Assembly: GCA_000531095.1 (NCBI GenBank)
Contig: HG799462.1
Coordinates: 995,551-1,059,550, forward strand
From: Gemmata massiliana
GTDB lineage: Bacteria; Planctomycetota; Planctomycetia; Gemmatales; Gemmataceae
Direction of reading: 5' to 3'
DNA length: 64,000 bases
The translations under genes were made by a program, and so were the position numbers. This document shows positions 8,552 through 16,457 of the stretch, piece after piece; the stretch's first letter is position 1; each line of letters opens with the position of its first letter. The notes under the pieces are model-generated. The model was not told the DNA's origin, made no database searches, and was given only the letters and a program-made list of their open reading frames with translations.

Positions 8552-8785
8552 TCATTCACCGAGGTGTTCACCGAGTGCGGCACGCAGGCGCGCCTCGAAC
8601 GCGGGCGAGAGCGAGCAGCATTTCGGGAGCGCGCGGGCAACCCGCACCGTGTGCGAGTACGTTGCGACGAACCCCTCGCACTTCTTGCACCCGCTGATAT
8701 GGATCGAAACAGTCTCATGGTGTTCGATCACCAGTTCGCCGTTCAGGTAGTCCACCAGGAGGGCCGCCAGTTCCGTGCAGGTCAT
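8552..8785 (-). CDS. Zinc-finger anti-sigma factor
   Basis: 77 residues. The HxxxCxxC motif (His29, Cys33, Cys36 in HISGCKKC) is the zinc-binding signature of the zf-HC2 anti-sigma fold. There is no transmembrane helix, so it is a soluble member. It overlaps the sigma factor gene by four bases (ATGA), implying translational coupling and a cognate pair: it should bind and hold the sigma factor inactive until a signal, often redox or thiol-based in this family, releases it. Confidence 0.82.
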   Translation of the reverse strand: MTCTELAALLVDYLNGELVIEHHETVSIHISGCKKCEGFVATYSHTVRVARALPKCCSLSPAFEARLRAALGEHLGE

Positions 8786-9348
8786 GATGCGTCCTTGTCC
8801 TCAAAGTGCGGGGCCAGCAGGTCGCGCATCCGCATTCGCGCCCGGTGCAGGCGGCTCTTCACGGCGGGTACGCTCAGCCCCAGCATGGTGCCGATGTCGG
8901 AGTTGGGCAGACCTTCCACATCGGCGAGCAGGTAAACGTCGCGGAACGGCTCGGGCAGTTCGGTGATCGCTTTCTCGATGATTGCCTGCTGCTCGGCTGC
9001 TAACACCGGTTCGTCCGGTGGCAGGTTCCAGCGCTTGACTTCGGTCTCGGGCGCGACCGCATCGAGGGCCTCGTCCGCCAGGTCGGCAGACTCGTGCTTC
9101 TGCCGGTTCGCGCGTTTCGCGCGGTGGGCCAGTGCCGCGTTTACAGTGACGCGGTGCAGCCATGTCGAAATCTGTGAGTCGCCGCGGAACGAGTCGAGTT
9201 TGCGCACCACCTGGAGCAATACGTCTTGCGTCACGTCTTCGGCGTCGGCGTCGTTACCGAGCATCCGACGGGCGAGATTGAATATGCGCGGCGCGTATTC
9301 ACGGAACACCAGTTCCGGCGTGAGTTTCTCGGGCAGCGGTGCGACCAT
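8782..9348 (-). CDS. RNA polymerase sigma factor, ECF type
   Basis: 188 residues. Region 2 is at about 14-85 (YAPRIFNLARRMLGNDADAE, then DVTQDVLLQVV and STWLHRVTVN). Region 4 is at about 120-180 with a helix-turn-helix (SDIGTMLGLSVPAVKSRLHR). No region 3, as expected for group 4 (ECF) factors. It directs polymerase to a specific regulon and is controlled by the overlapping downstream anti-sigma gene. The regulon is not visible here. Confidence 0.92.
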   Translation of the reverse strand: MVAPLPEKLTPELVFREYAPRIFNLARRMLGNDADAEDVTQDVLLQVVRKLDSFRGDSQISTWLHRVTVNAALAHRAKRANRQKHESADLADEALDAVAPETEVKRWNLPPDEPVLAAEQQAIIEKAITELPEPFRDVYLLADVEGLPNSDIGTMLGLSVPAVKSRLHRARMRMRDLLAPHFEDKDAS

Positions 9349-9410
9349 GCGGCGGCTCGCGGGCGAGGGGCGGGCTTCTCCCTACCATAGCAAGGAACGC
9401 CGAAGGGGTG

Positions 9411-9501
9411 AAAGGTGAAGGGGCGAAAGGCGCAAAGAACCTGCCCCAATCACCGTCCGCGCACAGCGGATTCGTTTTCACCCTTTCACCCCTTCACCTT
9501 T
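9411..9501. repeat. Imperfect inverted repeat between sigma and HAD genes
   Basis: Twenty-base arms at 9411-9430 and 9482-9501 (purine-rich GGTGAAGGGGCGAAAGG type against its complement) match at 19 of 20 positions around a 51-base spacer. The right arm ends about 14 bases before the HAD start codon. It lies between divergent genes, so it is not a terminator for either; a repeat-family relic or a protein-binding site is possible. Confidence 0.45.
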
Positions 9502-9514
9502 CGCTCCGGACCGC

Positions 9515-10147
9515 ATGAAAGCCGCTCTTTTCGACTTCGACGGCACCCTCGCCGACAGCTTCGCCGCCATCACGTCGAGCACCAACCACGTGCGTCAGAG
9601 CTACGGCCTCCCGCCGTTGCCCGAGGCCGAGGTGTGCCGGTACGTGGGCTACGGCCTCGCGAACCTCATGGCCGATCTCGTGCCGGGGGCGCCGGTGGAC
9701 GAAGCCGTTACCCGGTACCGTGAGCACCACGCGGGGGTGATGGTCGCGGAGACGCGCCTCATGCCCGGCGTCGGTGACACGATTCGGGCGCTCGCACAAC
9801 GCGGGCTGAAACTCGGCGTGTGCAGCAACAAGCGCGTCGAATTCACACGCGAACTTGTCCGCGCACTTGGCTTGGCCGATTGTTTTGCCTGCGTTCTGGG
9901 ACCGGACGATGTCGCAGACCGGGCGAAACCCGACCCAGCTATGCTCTTAGAGGGGCTGAATCGCTTAGGAGTTTCAGCGAGCGAAACAATTTACGTCGGT
10001 GACATGGTCGTTGACGTGCGGACCGCTCGTGCGGCCGGGATCGCAGTGTGGCTCGTACCCACGGGAACAACGGAGCCGGATGCCCCCGCGGATCGTGTTC
10101 TGGCGTCGTTCACGGAACTGTTGGAACTGCTGCCCGCACACGGCTAA
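9515..10147 (+). CDS. HAD-superfamily hydrolase, phosphoglycolate phosphatase-like
   Basis: 210 residues. HAD motif I is FDFDGTLADS with nucleophile Asp7 and acid Asp9. A helical cap (about 20-85) follows, then motif II near GVCSNK, motif III Lys in KPDP, and motif IV in YVGDMVVDV. Layout and length match the Gph/phosphoglycolate phosphatase subgroup, which removes phosphate from 2-phosphoglycolate or similar small phosphates in the cytoplasm. The exact substrate cannot be read from sequence. Confidence 0.85.
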   Translation: MKAALFDFDGTLADSFAAITSSTNHVRQSYGLPPLPEAEVCRYVGYGLANLMADLVPGAPVDEAVTRYREHHAGVMVAETRLMPGVGDTIRALAQRGLKLGVCSNKRVEFTRELVRALGLADCFACVLGPDDVADRAKPDPAMLLEGLNRLGVSASETIYVGDMVVDVRTARAAGIAVWLVPTGTTEPDAPADRVLASFTELLELLPAHG

Positions 10148-10169
10148 ATGCCCTCGCTCAACTCAAAAA

Positions 10170-10222
10170 GCGTGGGGTCGGTCAGCGGACAGCAATGAGC
10201 TGTTCGCTGACCGACCCCACGC
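10170..10222. terminator. Long perfect hairpin between convergent genes
   Basis: Arms of 24 bases (10170-10193 and 10199-10222) pair with a single G-T wobble around a five-base AATGA loop. It lies 22 bases after the HAD stop and 22 bases before the stop of the convergent minus-strand gene, preceded by a run of A on the left. That places it as a bidirectional terminator, though the stem is much longer than needed; a palindromic repeat family member is an alternative. Confidence 0.65.
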
Positions 10223-10244
10223 GAAACGTTCCTTTGTTTCCGAC

Positions 10245-12719
10245 TTACCGCGGCTTCTTCGCGGGTTTACCAACCGGAGCCGGCTGTGCTTTCGGTTGCT
10301 CGGCTGGTGGTTGTTGGGCTTTGGGCGGTTGAACGACCTTCGTCGGCGGGGCGGTCGGAACTATGGCTGCCGGGCGCGGTTGAGCCACCGGCGCCGGAGT
10401 CGGTTGCGTTTTAGGCTGTACCGTGGGGGCAACTGCGACCGGTTTGGGCTGTTGTTGTGCAGCCGGGATAACAACTGCGGGTTTGGGTTGCGGTTGCACA
10501 GCCGGAACAACCGCGAGCGACGGCTTCTGATCCCCCTTGGGCGGGGATGTGGGGCGCGGGTCGGCCTTCGGGGGCGTGGGTGGGTTCCGCTTTGGCTCGA
10601 CCTTCGGTGGGGCTGGCGGGGTTGTTGGTCCCTTCGGCTCGACCTTTGGCAGTGGCGTTGTGGGCGGAATGACCGGGGGCTTCGGGTCGACCCTTGGCAG
10701 CGGAGTCACCGGCGGTTGAGTCGGAGGAACGACCGGAGGCGTCGTTGGCTTCGGATCAACCTTGGGAACTACCGGTGTGCCCTTTGGCGGGTCAACCTTC
10801 GGCATGACCGGTGTGACCGGCTTCGGATCGACTTTGGGCGGGTCGGTCTTCGGCATCGGGCTGACCGGCGGATTGACCGGGGGCTTCGGGTCCACTTTGG
10901 GAAGCGGAGTTCCCGGCGTTTTTGGCGGGTCGATCTTCGGTGTCGTCGGACTCACCGGGGGCTGTGTAGGCGGTGTACCCGGCTTTACCGGCATCTTGGG
11001 ATCGATCTTGGGCGGATCGACCTTGGGCATCGGGTTCACCGGAGTTCCCGGCGTCTTGGGATCGATCTTCGGTGTTGGGTTGACCGAAGGATTCACCGGA
11101 GTTTTCGGGTCCACCTTCGCGCCGGGGGTGTTGACCGACCGGTGCGGGTTCGGCGGCGGAGCTTTCTTCTCGTCGGTGCTCACCGCGGCGCGCTGGATTG
11201 CCGTTTTCGGTACATCCAGTTTGATTGTTTGCGGTTTGGCAGGCGGTTGTGTAACGCCCGGGGTTACCACCGGCTTGGGTTGATTCACCGCGGCCGTTTC
11301 GAGCTTGGTCCGTTGAACCGCGACCTCGCGAATTTGCTTCGCTGCGGTCGCTTCGTTGCGCCGGCGCTCGGCATTCACCGCCTCGAACTTTGTCCGCTGG
11401 AGATCGGGTGCGACCTTCAGCGGCGCGAGCATCGCCACGTTCGATACGTCGCGGTTGTTCACCGTCGAGGCGCCGTTCACCACCGTGATGTTGTTCGTCA
11501 CGTTGGTGACGTTGGTCTTGGTGATGTTGTTGATGGTCGTGTTCTGCTGTACGAGCGTGACCGGCGGACGGGCCACATCCCCGCGGTACCGACCGGTATA
11601 CAGGTCGTTCACGCCCCCCCGCCAGCGCGGGCTGCTGCGATAGTGGACGGAGTAGTAGCTCCACAGCGGGTCGTAACCCCAGGTACGGCCGACGCCGAAT
11701 CCGATGCTAAACCCGTTGCGGCTCACGGTCCCGCACCACGCAGTGTATCCGCCGGTCGCGTACCGCCGATCGAAGTAGTCACCGAAGTAGTAGTTCCCGT
11801 ACCCGCGGCGCACGAACAGCGCGCCCGTCATGCACGGCTCACTGACCACGTACACCGGTGTGTAAACGAACGCGGGCCGGGTGTAGATCGGGCGGGAGAT
11901 CACGACCGGGGCGAACAGCACGCCGCGGTGAGCGAGCGGGTAATCCCAGTAACCGTCACAAAACACGAATCCGGCCGGGGTCCAGTAGTAGCGCGCGGGC
12001 ACCCACACCCAGTTGGGTCGGTAATCGATCCAAACGCCCGGGCGCCAGACGTACTTTCCGCGCCACACCCACGAACCGGGCACGTACACGCTCGTGGTGT
12101 TCGGTGCTTCGATCGTCGGTCCAACTTCCAGGGAGGCCGGGGGCTGGGACAGGTACTCGATTTCCGGCTGAACTTGCGGTTGCTGGAGTTGTTGCGGTTG
12201 TGGCGGTGTTAGTTCTTGCCAGAAGCCTGGAACGTATTGCCACCCGCCCCTCACCTCGCGCCACGAACCCGGCACCCACACGCGCCCCGGGGGTGGTTGG
12301 CGCCAGAACCCGCTCACCCAGATGAACTGGGTGCTCTCTTCGTCCCAGCTCCAGTAGCCAGGAATCCACTGCACGTTGTCGCCTTCCGGCTTCTGGTCCG
12401 GCGGCAGTTCCTCGACCGGATCGGGCGGTTGCTTCGCGACGACGGGGGATTCGGCCGGCGCTTCCGCGGTGGCTGCGAACGCCTCGTGAACCGGCCCCTT
12501 GGCAAGCACCTCAATTCCGTCGCCTTGCCCCGGCTGAGTTGGCGGCGCGGGCTCAACCGGCTGCCCCTGTTGTCCGGGGAGCGGCAGAGGAATGGGCTCG
12601 GGATCGGGAGAAACGAGCGGGATCGGGTCTTGTGCCGGCGCGGGGGTGATGGTGACGAGCGCGAGCACGAGTGAGCCGAACACGCCGAGGGGCAGCACCT
12701 TCAGCACTCGTTCGGTCAT
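10245..12719 (-). CDS. YXWXGXW-repeat exported protein with proline-rich C-terminal half
   Basis: 824 residues. The ATG at 12719 begins a clear signal peptide (1-30, ending in APAPAQ); the frame upstream is not protein-like. Residues about 116-168 carry repeated W-x-x-G-x-W units (IPGYWSW, VSGFWRQ, VPGSWRE, VPGFWQE), and more lie at about 205-265, all typical of the planctomycete YXWXGXW family. An Asn/Thr/Val-rich stretch (INNITKTNVTNVTNNITVVN) is next. The last 300 or so residues are a proline/lysine array of PKVDPKPP-type repeats ending in a basic tail. Probably an envelope or cell-surface structural protein; function of the family is unknown. The basic proline array could bind an acidic polymer or span the envelope (inference). 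Confidence 0.82.
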   Translation of the reverse strand: MTERVLKVLPLGVFGSLVLALVTITPAPAQDPIPLVSPDPEPIPLPLPGQQGQPVEPAPPTQPGQGDGIEVLAKGPVHEAFAATAEAPAESPVVAKQPPDPVEELPPDQKPEGDNVQWIPGYWSWDEESTQFIWVSGFWRQPPPGRVWVPGSWREVRGGWQYVPGFWQELTPPQPQQLQQPQVQPEIEYLSQPPASLEVGPTIEAPNTTSVYVPGSWVWRGKYVWRPGVWIDYRPNWVWVPARYYWTPAGFVFCDGYWDYPLAHRGVLFAPVVISRPIYTRPAFVYTPVYVVSEPCMTGALFVRRGYGNYYFGDYFDRRYATGGYTAWCGTVSRNGFSIGFGVGRTWGYDPLWSYYSVHYRSSPRWRGGVNDLYTGRYRGDVARPPVTLVQQNTTINNITKTNVTNVTNNITVVNGASTVNNRDVSNVAMLAPLKVAPDLQRTKFEAVNAERRRNEATAAKQIREVAVQRTKLETAAVNQPKPVVTPGVTQPPAKPQTIKLDVPKTAIQRAAVSTDEKKAPPPNPHRSVNTPGAKVDPKTPVNPSVNPTPKIDPKTPGTPVNPMPKVDPPKIDPKMPVKPGTPPTQPPVSPTTPKIDPPKTPGTPLPKVDPKPPVNPPVSPMPKTDPPKVDPKPVTPVMPKVDPPKGTPVVPKVDPKPTTPPVVPPTQPPVTPLPRVDPKPPVIPPTTPLPKVEPKGPTTPPAPPKVEPKRNPPTPPKADPRPTSPPKGDQKPSLAVVPAVQPQPKPAVVIPAAQQQPKPVAVAPTVQPKTQPTPAPVAQPRPAAIVPTAPPTKVVQPPKAQQPPAEQPKAQPAPVGKPAKKPR

Positions 12720-12984
12720 GATTGTGTACCTCAATAAGCAAGGTGCGATCACTTGATTCGTTAAAAAACGCCGAACTGTGCGAAGCTTGCGCGGCCCGAA
12801 GGTCATTCGGTGCAGATGCAAAGCGGATACCGCTTCATGAAAGTGGTGTAACTTGAACGGCCGGCTGGAAAAAGGGGAGATTGGGCGAACATTGCGGCGC
12901 AATTAAACCATCTCGATTAACGCAGGTGCAATGAAAAGGCCCAATTTGCGTCAAAAGTAGATCGGAAATGAGTGGGAGACGATT

Positions 12985-13467
12985 GTGACAATCCGTGAAG
13001 CGACCGAAAGTGACTGGCCGAACGTGTGGGCGCTGTTCCAGAGTGTCGCGACGAGTGGGGATGTATTCGCTTATGACGAATCCACGACCGAAGCTATCGC
13101 GCGGAAGTTGTGGTTCGATGCCCCTGCGACGTGTTTCGTGTGCGAAGAAGACGGCCGATTCGCCGGGACGTACTATGTTCGACCAAACCACCCCGGTCGC
13201 GGGGCTCACGTCGCGAACGCGGGTTACATGGTCTCCTCGGACTTTCGCGGGCGCGGGCTTGCGGTCGCGATGTGTCAGCACTCGCTCGAAACCGCAAAGA
13301 CACTCGGTTTTACCGCCATGCAGTTCAATTTCGTGGTGAGTGCGAACGTATCCGCGGTTCGGGCGTGGGAGCGGTGTGGTTTCGCGGCGGTGGGGCGTCT
13401 GCCCGGGGCGTTCCGGCACAAGGAACACGGCTTCGTAGATGCGCTCGTGATGTTCCGCGAATTGTGA
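12985..13467 (+). CDS. GNAT-family N-acetyltransferase
   Basis: 160 residues from a GTG start with GTGGGAG a few bases upstream. It begins TIREATESDWPNVWALF, the usual first strand and helix of a GNAT domain. The acetyl-CoA pyrophosphate loop is at FRGRGLA (87-93), and the C-terminal NVSAVRAWERCGF helix-strand is also typical. It would transfer an acetyl group from acetyl-CoA to an amine, substrate unknown. Stands alone, divergent from the YXWXGXW gene. Confidence 0.85.
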   Translation: MTIREATESDWPNVWALFQSVATSGDVFAYDESTTEAIARKLWFDAPATCFVCEEDGRFAGTYYVRPNHPGRGAHVANAGYMVSSDFRGRGLAVAMCQHSLETAKTLGFTAMQFNFVVSANVSAVRAWERCGFAAVGRLPGAFRHKEHGFVDALVMFREL

Positions 13468-13471
13468 GCGA

Positions 13472-14566
13472 TCAGCCGATCACATCGATCACGTTTCCGT
13501 CGGCGTCGGTGATGTTCGATGGCTGTACTGCGAGCACGAAGTTGGGGAGTTCTGGCCAGGTATACCGGCCCCGAACCGGCTGAAGATTCGCGCGGACGGC
13601 CGCGAGCGCGGTTGGGGTAAGGTCGATCGTCAGCACCGTGTCATCGGTCTTCCACCCGGGTGTGTCACGAGCACAGAAGTTGACGGCCTGTTCACGACCG
13701 ATCAGCCGAAAGTCGCGCCCGTGCGCGAGGCGCGAGCGCAACTTCGGCACCAGCGCCTGAACGCCCCGCGCGCCGAGAACGAGCACCGCAGTTCGTGACG
13801 CGCCTTTGCCCGCCGTCTCCCATTCGACGAACGTAACAAAGATGAGCGGGGTCTGGGAGCCTTCGCGGTCGATTCCGGTTTGAACTTGTTCTGCGACCGA
13901 CGGGGTTTCGAGAGCCGAACGGCGATCCAGATCGGTCAGCAACAACGGATTGGCGCCTCGGAGGAGGTTCAGAACGGGCGTCGTGTGCCAGTCGCCGCAG
14001 GCCGCGTGTTCGTCACTCGTGAGGCCGACGATTTGCAGGAATTTGACACTCCCGTTCGGCGTGTCTATCGTACCGAGTTGCGGGTCGGGGACGAACGCGA
14101 TTGCGCGAATCGCGGTATCCGTTCCCAAAGCAATGGGGCCGTTCAGGTCCATTAAGTGCCCGGAGTCGAATGCGTTCCCGAACCGGCGAACGTACTTGCC
14201 CAAATTCATCAGGAAGTTGATCGCCCAATTGGGCGGCAGTTCTTCGGTCCCGCGCGCGAGCCGGAACGTCAACTCGAAGCCCCACCCGCTCATGTCCGGG
14301 GCGTCGGATTCCTTCGCGTACAGCTCGCTGAACCCGTAGGTAACGAAGTGCCAGTGCGGAGCACCTTCGGTCGCGCGGTACGCGCTGATGCCGTAAATGA
14401 GGCCGTCGCCGAACGGCGGATGCGGGGCGGACGCGGCGTGGACCGGGTCCGGTTGATCGGGGTAGATCCGCTCGCACGCGACATCGATTGCGTGCCAGCC
14501 CGGGGCATCGTCCGGTTCCCCGGCGGGTGGGACCGGAGCCTGATTACCCTTCTTCTTCTTGGCCAC
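13472..14566 (-). CDS. Suppressor-of-fused (SUFU) domain protein
   Basis: 364 residues from the GTG at 14566, chosen because GGAG precedes it and the lysine-rich VAKKKKGNQ start looks natural; an ATG at 14602 would add 12 residues. The region from YGISAYRATEGAPHWHFVTYGFSELY through MSGWGFELTFRLAR is the signature of SUFU-like domains (glycine/aromatic-rich beta sheet), followed by the WAINFLMNLGKYV helix. In bacteria these proteins are mostly orphan and sometimes linked to immunity or contact-dependent systems; no toxin gene is adjacent here. It ends five bases from the convergent acetyltransferase. Confidence 0.72.
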   Translation of the reverse strand: MAKKKKGNQAPVPPAGEPDDAPGWHAIDVACERIYPDQPDPVHAASAPHPPFGDGLIYGISAYRATEGAPHWHFVTYGFSELYAKESDAPDMSGWGFELTFRLARGTEELPPNWAINFLMNLGKYVRRFGNAFDSGHLMDLNGPIALGTDTAIRAIAFVPDPQLGTIDTPNGSVKFLQIVGLTSDEHAACGDWHTTPVLNLLRGANPLLLTDLDRRSALETPSVAEQVQTGIDREGSQTPLIFVTFVEWETAGKGASRTAVLVLGARGVQALVPKLRSRLAHGRDFRLIGREQAVNFCARDTPGWKTDDTVLTIDLTPTALAAVRANLQPVRGRYTWPELPNFVLAVQPSNITDADGNVIDVIG

Positions 14567-14639
14567 AACGTGTCTCCACGAACGGTCCACGGAGGATCGC
14601 ATTTCGCGGGCAGCAGGTCAACAAGCCGCGGGCTATTGG

Positions 14640-16121
14640 CTATTTCAGAACGAGGTAGCCGATGACCGCGCTGAGGGCCATCACCACGACGAGTAGAACG
14701 GGAGTCCAGTTGAACGATTCCTCGCGGTTCTCGGGGTGCGGGCGGGCAGGCTTTGATTTGTTGGTTTCTCGTGGCTCTCGTGGGTTGTGCGCAGTGTGTG
14801 CGCCCGAGGCCCCGGAGTAACTGTACGCGGTGGTCGCGTTGTACGTTCCGCTCGACGGCTGGGTCGGTAGAGGGGACGACGGTTTGGACGGTGAAGTCGA
14901 GGGTACGGGGGTGTTGGGGCGAGGGGCGGAGCCGCCCGCCCGGAGGCGCGAAGCCGAGGAACTTGATCCGGTCGGTAGGGGGCCGCCATAGTCGGTCGTT
15001 TCGTCCGAACCGGGAGTCCGGGTTGCGGGCATCGCAAGGGCTGCGGGCGTTACGACGAGGTCACGGAACTCGGGTACGCTGGACAGTGGGCTGAACTGCC
15101 CGTTTTTCGTGCGACTGACAAGCACGCCGGAGGGATCACCGAGTAGGCTGTCGCGCAGCGCATTACGGATGCCGTCGGTGCTGCCTTTGACGGTGTGGGC
15201 CTTATCGTTTTCGTCGCGGTAGACCAAGTACCATACATCAGCGGCTGGAGCCTGAGTTTGGGCGTTTGGACTCCCAGCCGTGGTCGCTGAGCGGCTCTGG
15301 CCGGTCAGGTCTTCGAGGAACTCGCGGCAACTGGACGGGCGCTGACTCGGTTCCGCACTCATTGCCCGGCGAATAGCCCAGTCCACGCGGTCCGAGACGG
15401 CCGGTTTCAGATCTTTTGGTGCCCGGAATTCGTTGCGGATCTTGCGCATCCAGCAATCGAGTGGGCTGGCATTCTCGAAGGGGACGACGCCGGTGACCAT
15501 CGCGTATAGGGTGGCGCCGAGGGAGTAAATGTCGCCCCGCACGTCCACCGTTTTGGCGTTGCGGAACTGTTCCGGGGCCATGAAGTGCGGGGTGCCCAGC
15601 CCGCGCCCGGTGCGCGTCAGGTTCAGGTCGCCTTCGACCTCCTTGACCAGGCCCATGTCGGTGAGCTTCGCGACGCCGTCCTTGTTGACCAGGATGTTGT
15701 CCGGCTTGACGTCGCGGTGTACGAGGCCCTGCTTGTGGGCGCGCTGGAGCCCGTCGCACACTTGGGCAATGAGCCGCACGGCCTCCGCTTCGGGGTACGC
15801 TCCCTGCTTCTCGATTCGTTGGCCGATCGACAGGCCGTCCACGAATTCCATAACGAGGAACGGGTGCGGCAGCGCGCCGCTGTAATCGAGTGCCTTGACC
15901 ACGTTCGGGTGGTCCAGCACCTTCGCCGCGAGGAACTCGCGCTCGAACCGCTGGAGCAGGATCGGGTTCTTGGCAGTGGCCGGCGCGATCACCTTCACGG
16001 CCACGATTTCGCCCGTGGTCCGGTTCTTGGCCTTGTACACGGTTCCCATCCCGCCCTCGGCGATCTTCGACACGATGTCGTAGTTGCCGAGTTGAGGCGG
16101 GACGGGCGGTTCGACTGCCAT
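14640..16121 (-). CDS. Serine/threonine protein kinase with C-terminal membrane anchor
   Basis: 493 residues from ATG 16121. Kinase domain about 14-275: glycine loop AEGGMGTVYK (21-30), Lys43 in AVKVI, catalytic loop HRDVKPDNI (135-143, Asp137), and the metal-binding motif, which reads DMG (155-157) rather than the usual DFG. GTPHFMAPEQF follows as the activation-loop end. About residues 295-355 hold a small GYF_2-like domain (WYLVYRDENDKAHTV). A Ser/Pro/Thr-rich linker leads to a single transmembrane helix at about 471-492, so the catalytic part is cytoplasmic. Planctomycetes carry many such Hanks-type kinases. It is divergent from the coiled-coil operon starting at 16458. Confidence 0.9.
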   Translation of the reverse strand: MAVEPPVPPQLGNYDIVSKIAEGGMGTVYKAKNRTTGEIVAVKVIAPATAKNPILLQRFEREFLAAKVLDHPNVVKALDYSGALPHPFLVMEFVDGLSIGQRIEKQGAYPEAEAVRLIAQVCDGLQRAHKQGLVHRDVKPDNILVNKDGVAKLTDMGLVKEVEGDLNLTRTGRGLGTPHFMAPEQFRNAKTVDVRGDIYSLGATLYAMVTGVVPFENASPLDCWMRKIRNEFRAPKDLKPAVSDRVDWAIRRAMSAEPSQRPSSCREFLEDLTGQSRSATTAGSPNAQTQAPAADVWYLVYRDENDKAHTVKGSTDGIRNALRDSLLGDPSGVLVSRTKNGQFSPLSSVPEFRDLVVTPAALAMPATRTPGSDETTDYGGPLPTGSSSSASRLRAGGSAPRPNTPVPSTSPSKPSSPLPTQPSSGTYNATTAYSYSGASGAHTAHNPREPRETNKSKPARPHPENREESFNWTPVLLVVVMALSAVIGYLVLK

Positions 16122-16457
16122 AAGGGTGCGCTCCGACAACCGCCGCCGGTACGTGGGCCAGCGCGCGGGTATTATACTTATAGTCCAAACGCGGCCGTTG
16201 TGCGCGGACAGTTCCAGTTGGGGCGGCCGTTTGTGGCGGGTAGAATCCCTGAAAGGTTCGCTCGCGGTCCCACATAATCGATAGGACCGACACCGCCTTT
16301 CCAAGTTTCCGATCTCCCGCGTTTTGTGTACGTTCGGCGCTTGTCAAGGTCCGTGTTGTCCGCCAGAATCGCATCTGGAAGCGCTTCAGCGCGTGTGACG
16401 TAACTCCAAATGGTGGTTGGGTTCTCGCAGCCCAACCCCGCAGGGACTCGAACTGCC
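16122..16457. other. Divergent intergenic region with candidate kinase promoter
   Basis: 336 bases between the kinase and the coiled-coil operon. Positions 16171-16176 read TATAAT on the minus strand, 50 bases upstream of the kinase ATG, without a clear -35 element. The rest shows no coding frame or hairpin that I trust. Confidence 0.4.

Noticed and set aside
10540-11120. Regularly repeated DNA with CRISPR-like periodicity
   Set aside because: The repeats encode PKVDPK-type peptide units in frame, are irregular in length and lack spacers or cas genes.
9999-12212. A 737-codon plus-strand frame rich in Arg, Leu and Gly
   Set aside because: It is the antisense shadow of the YXWXGXW/proline-rich gene; its repeats derive from that gene's codon repeats.
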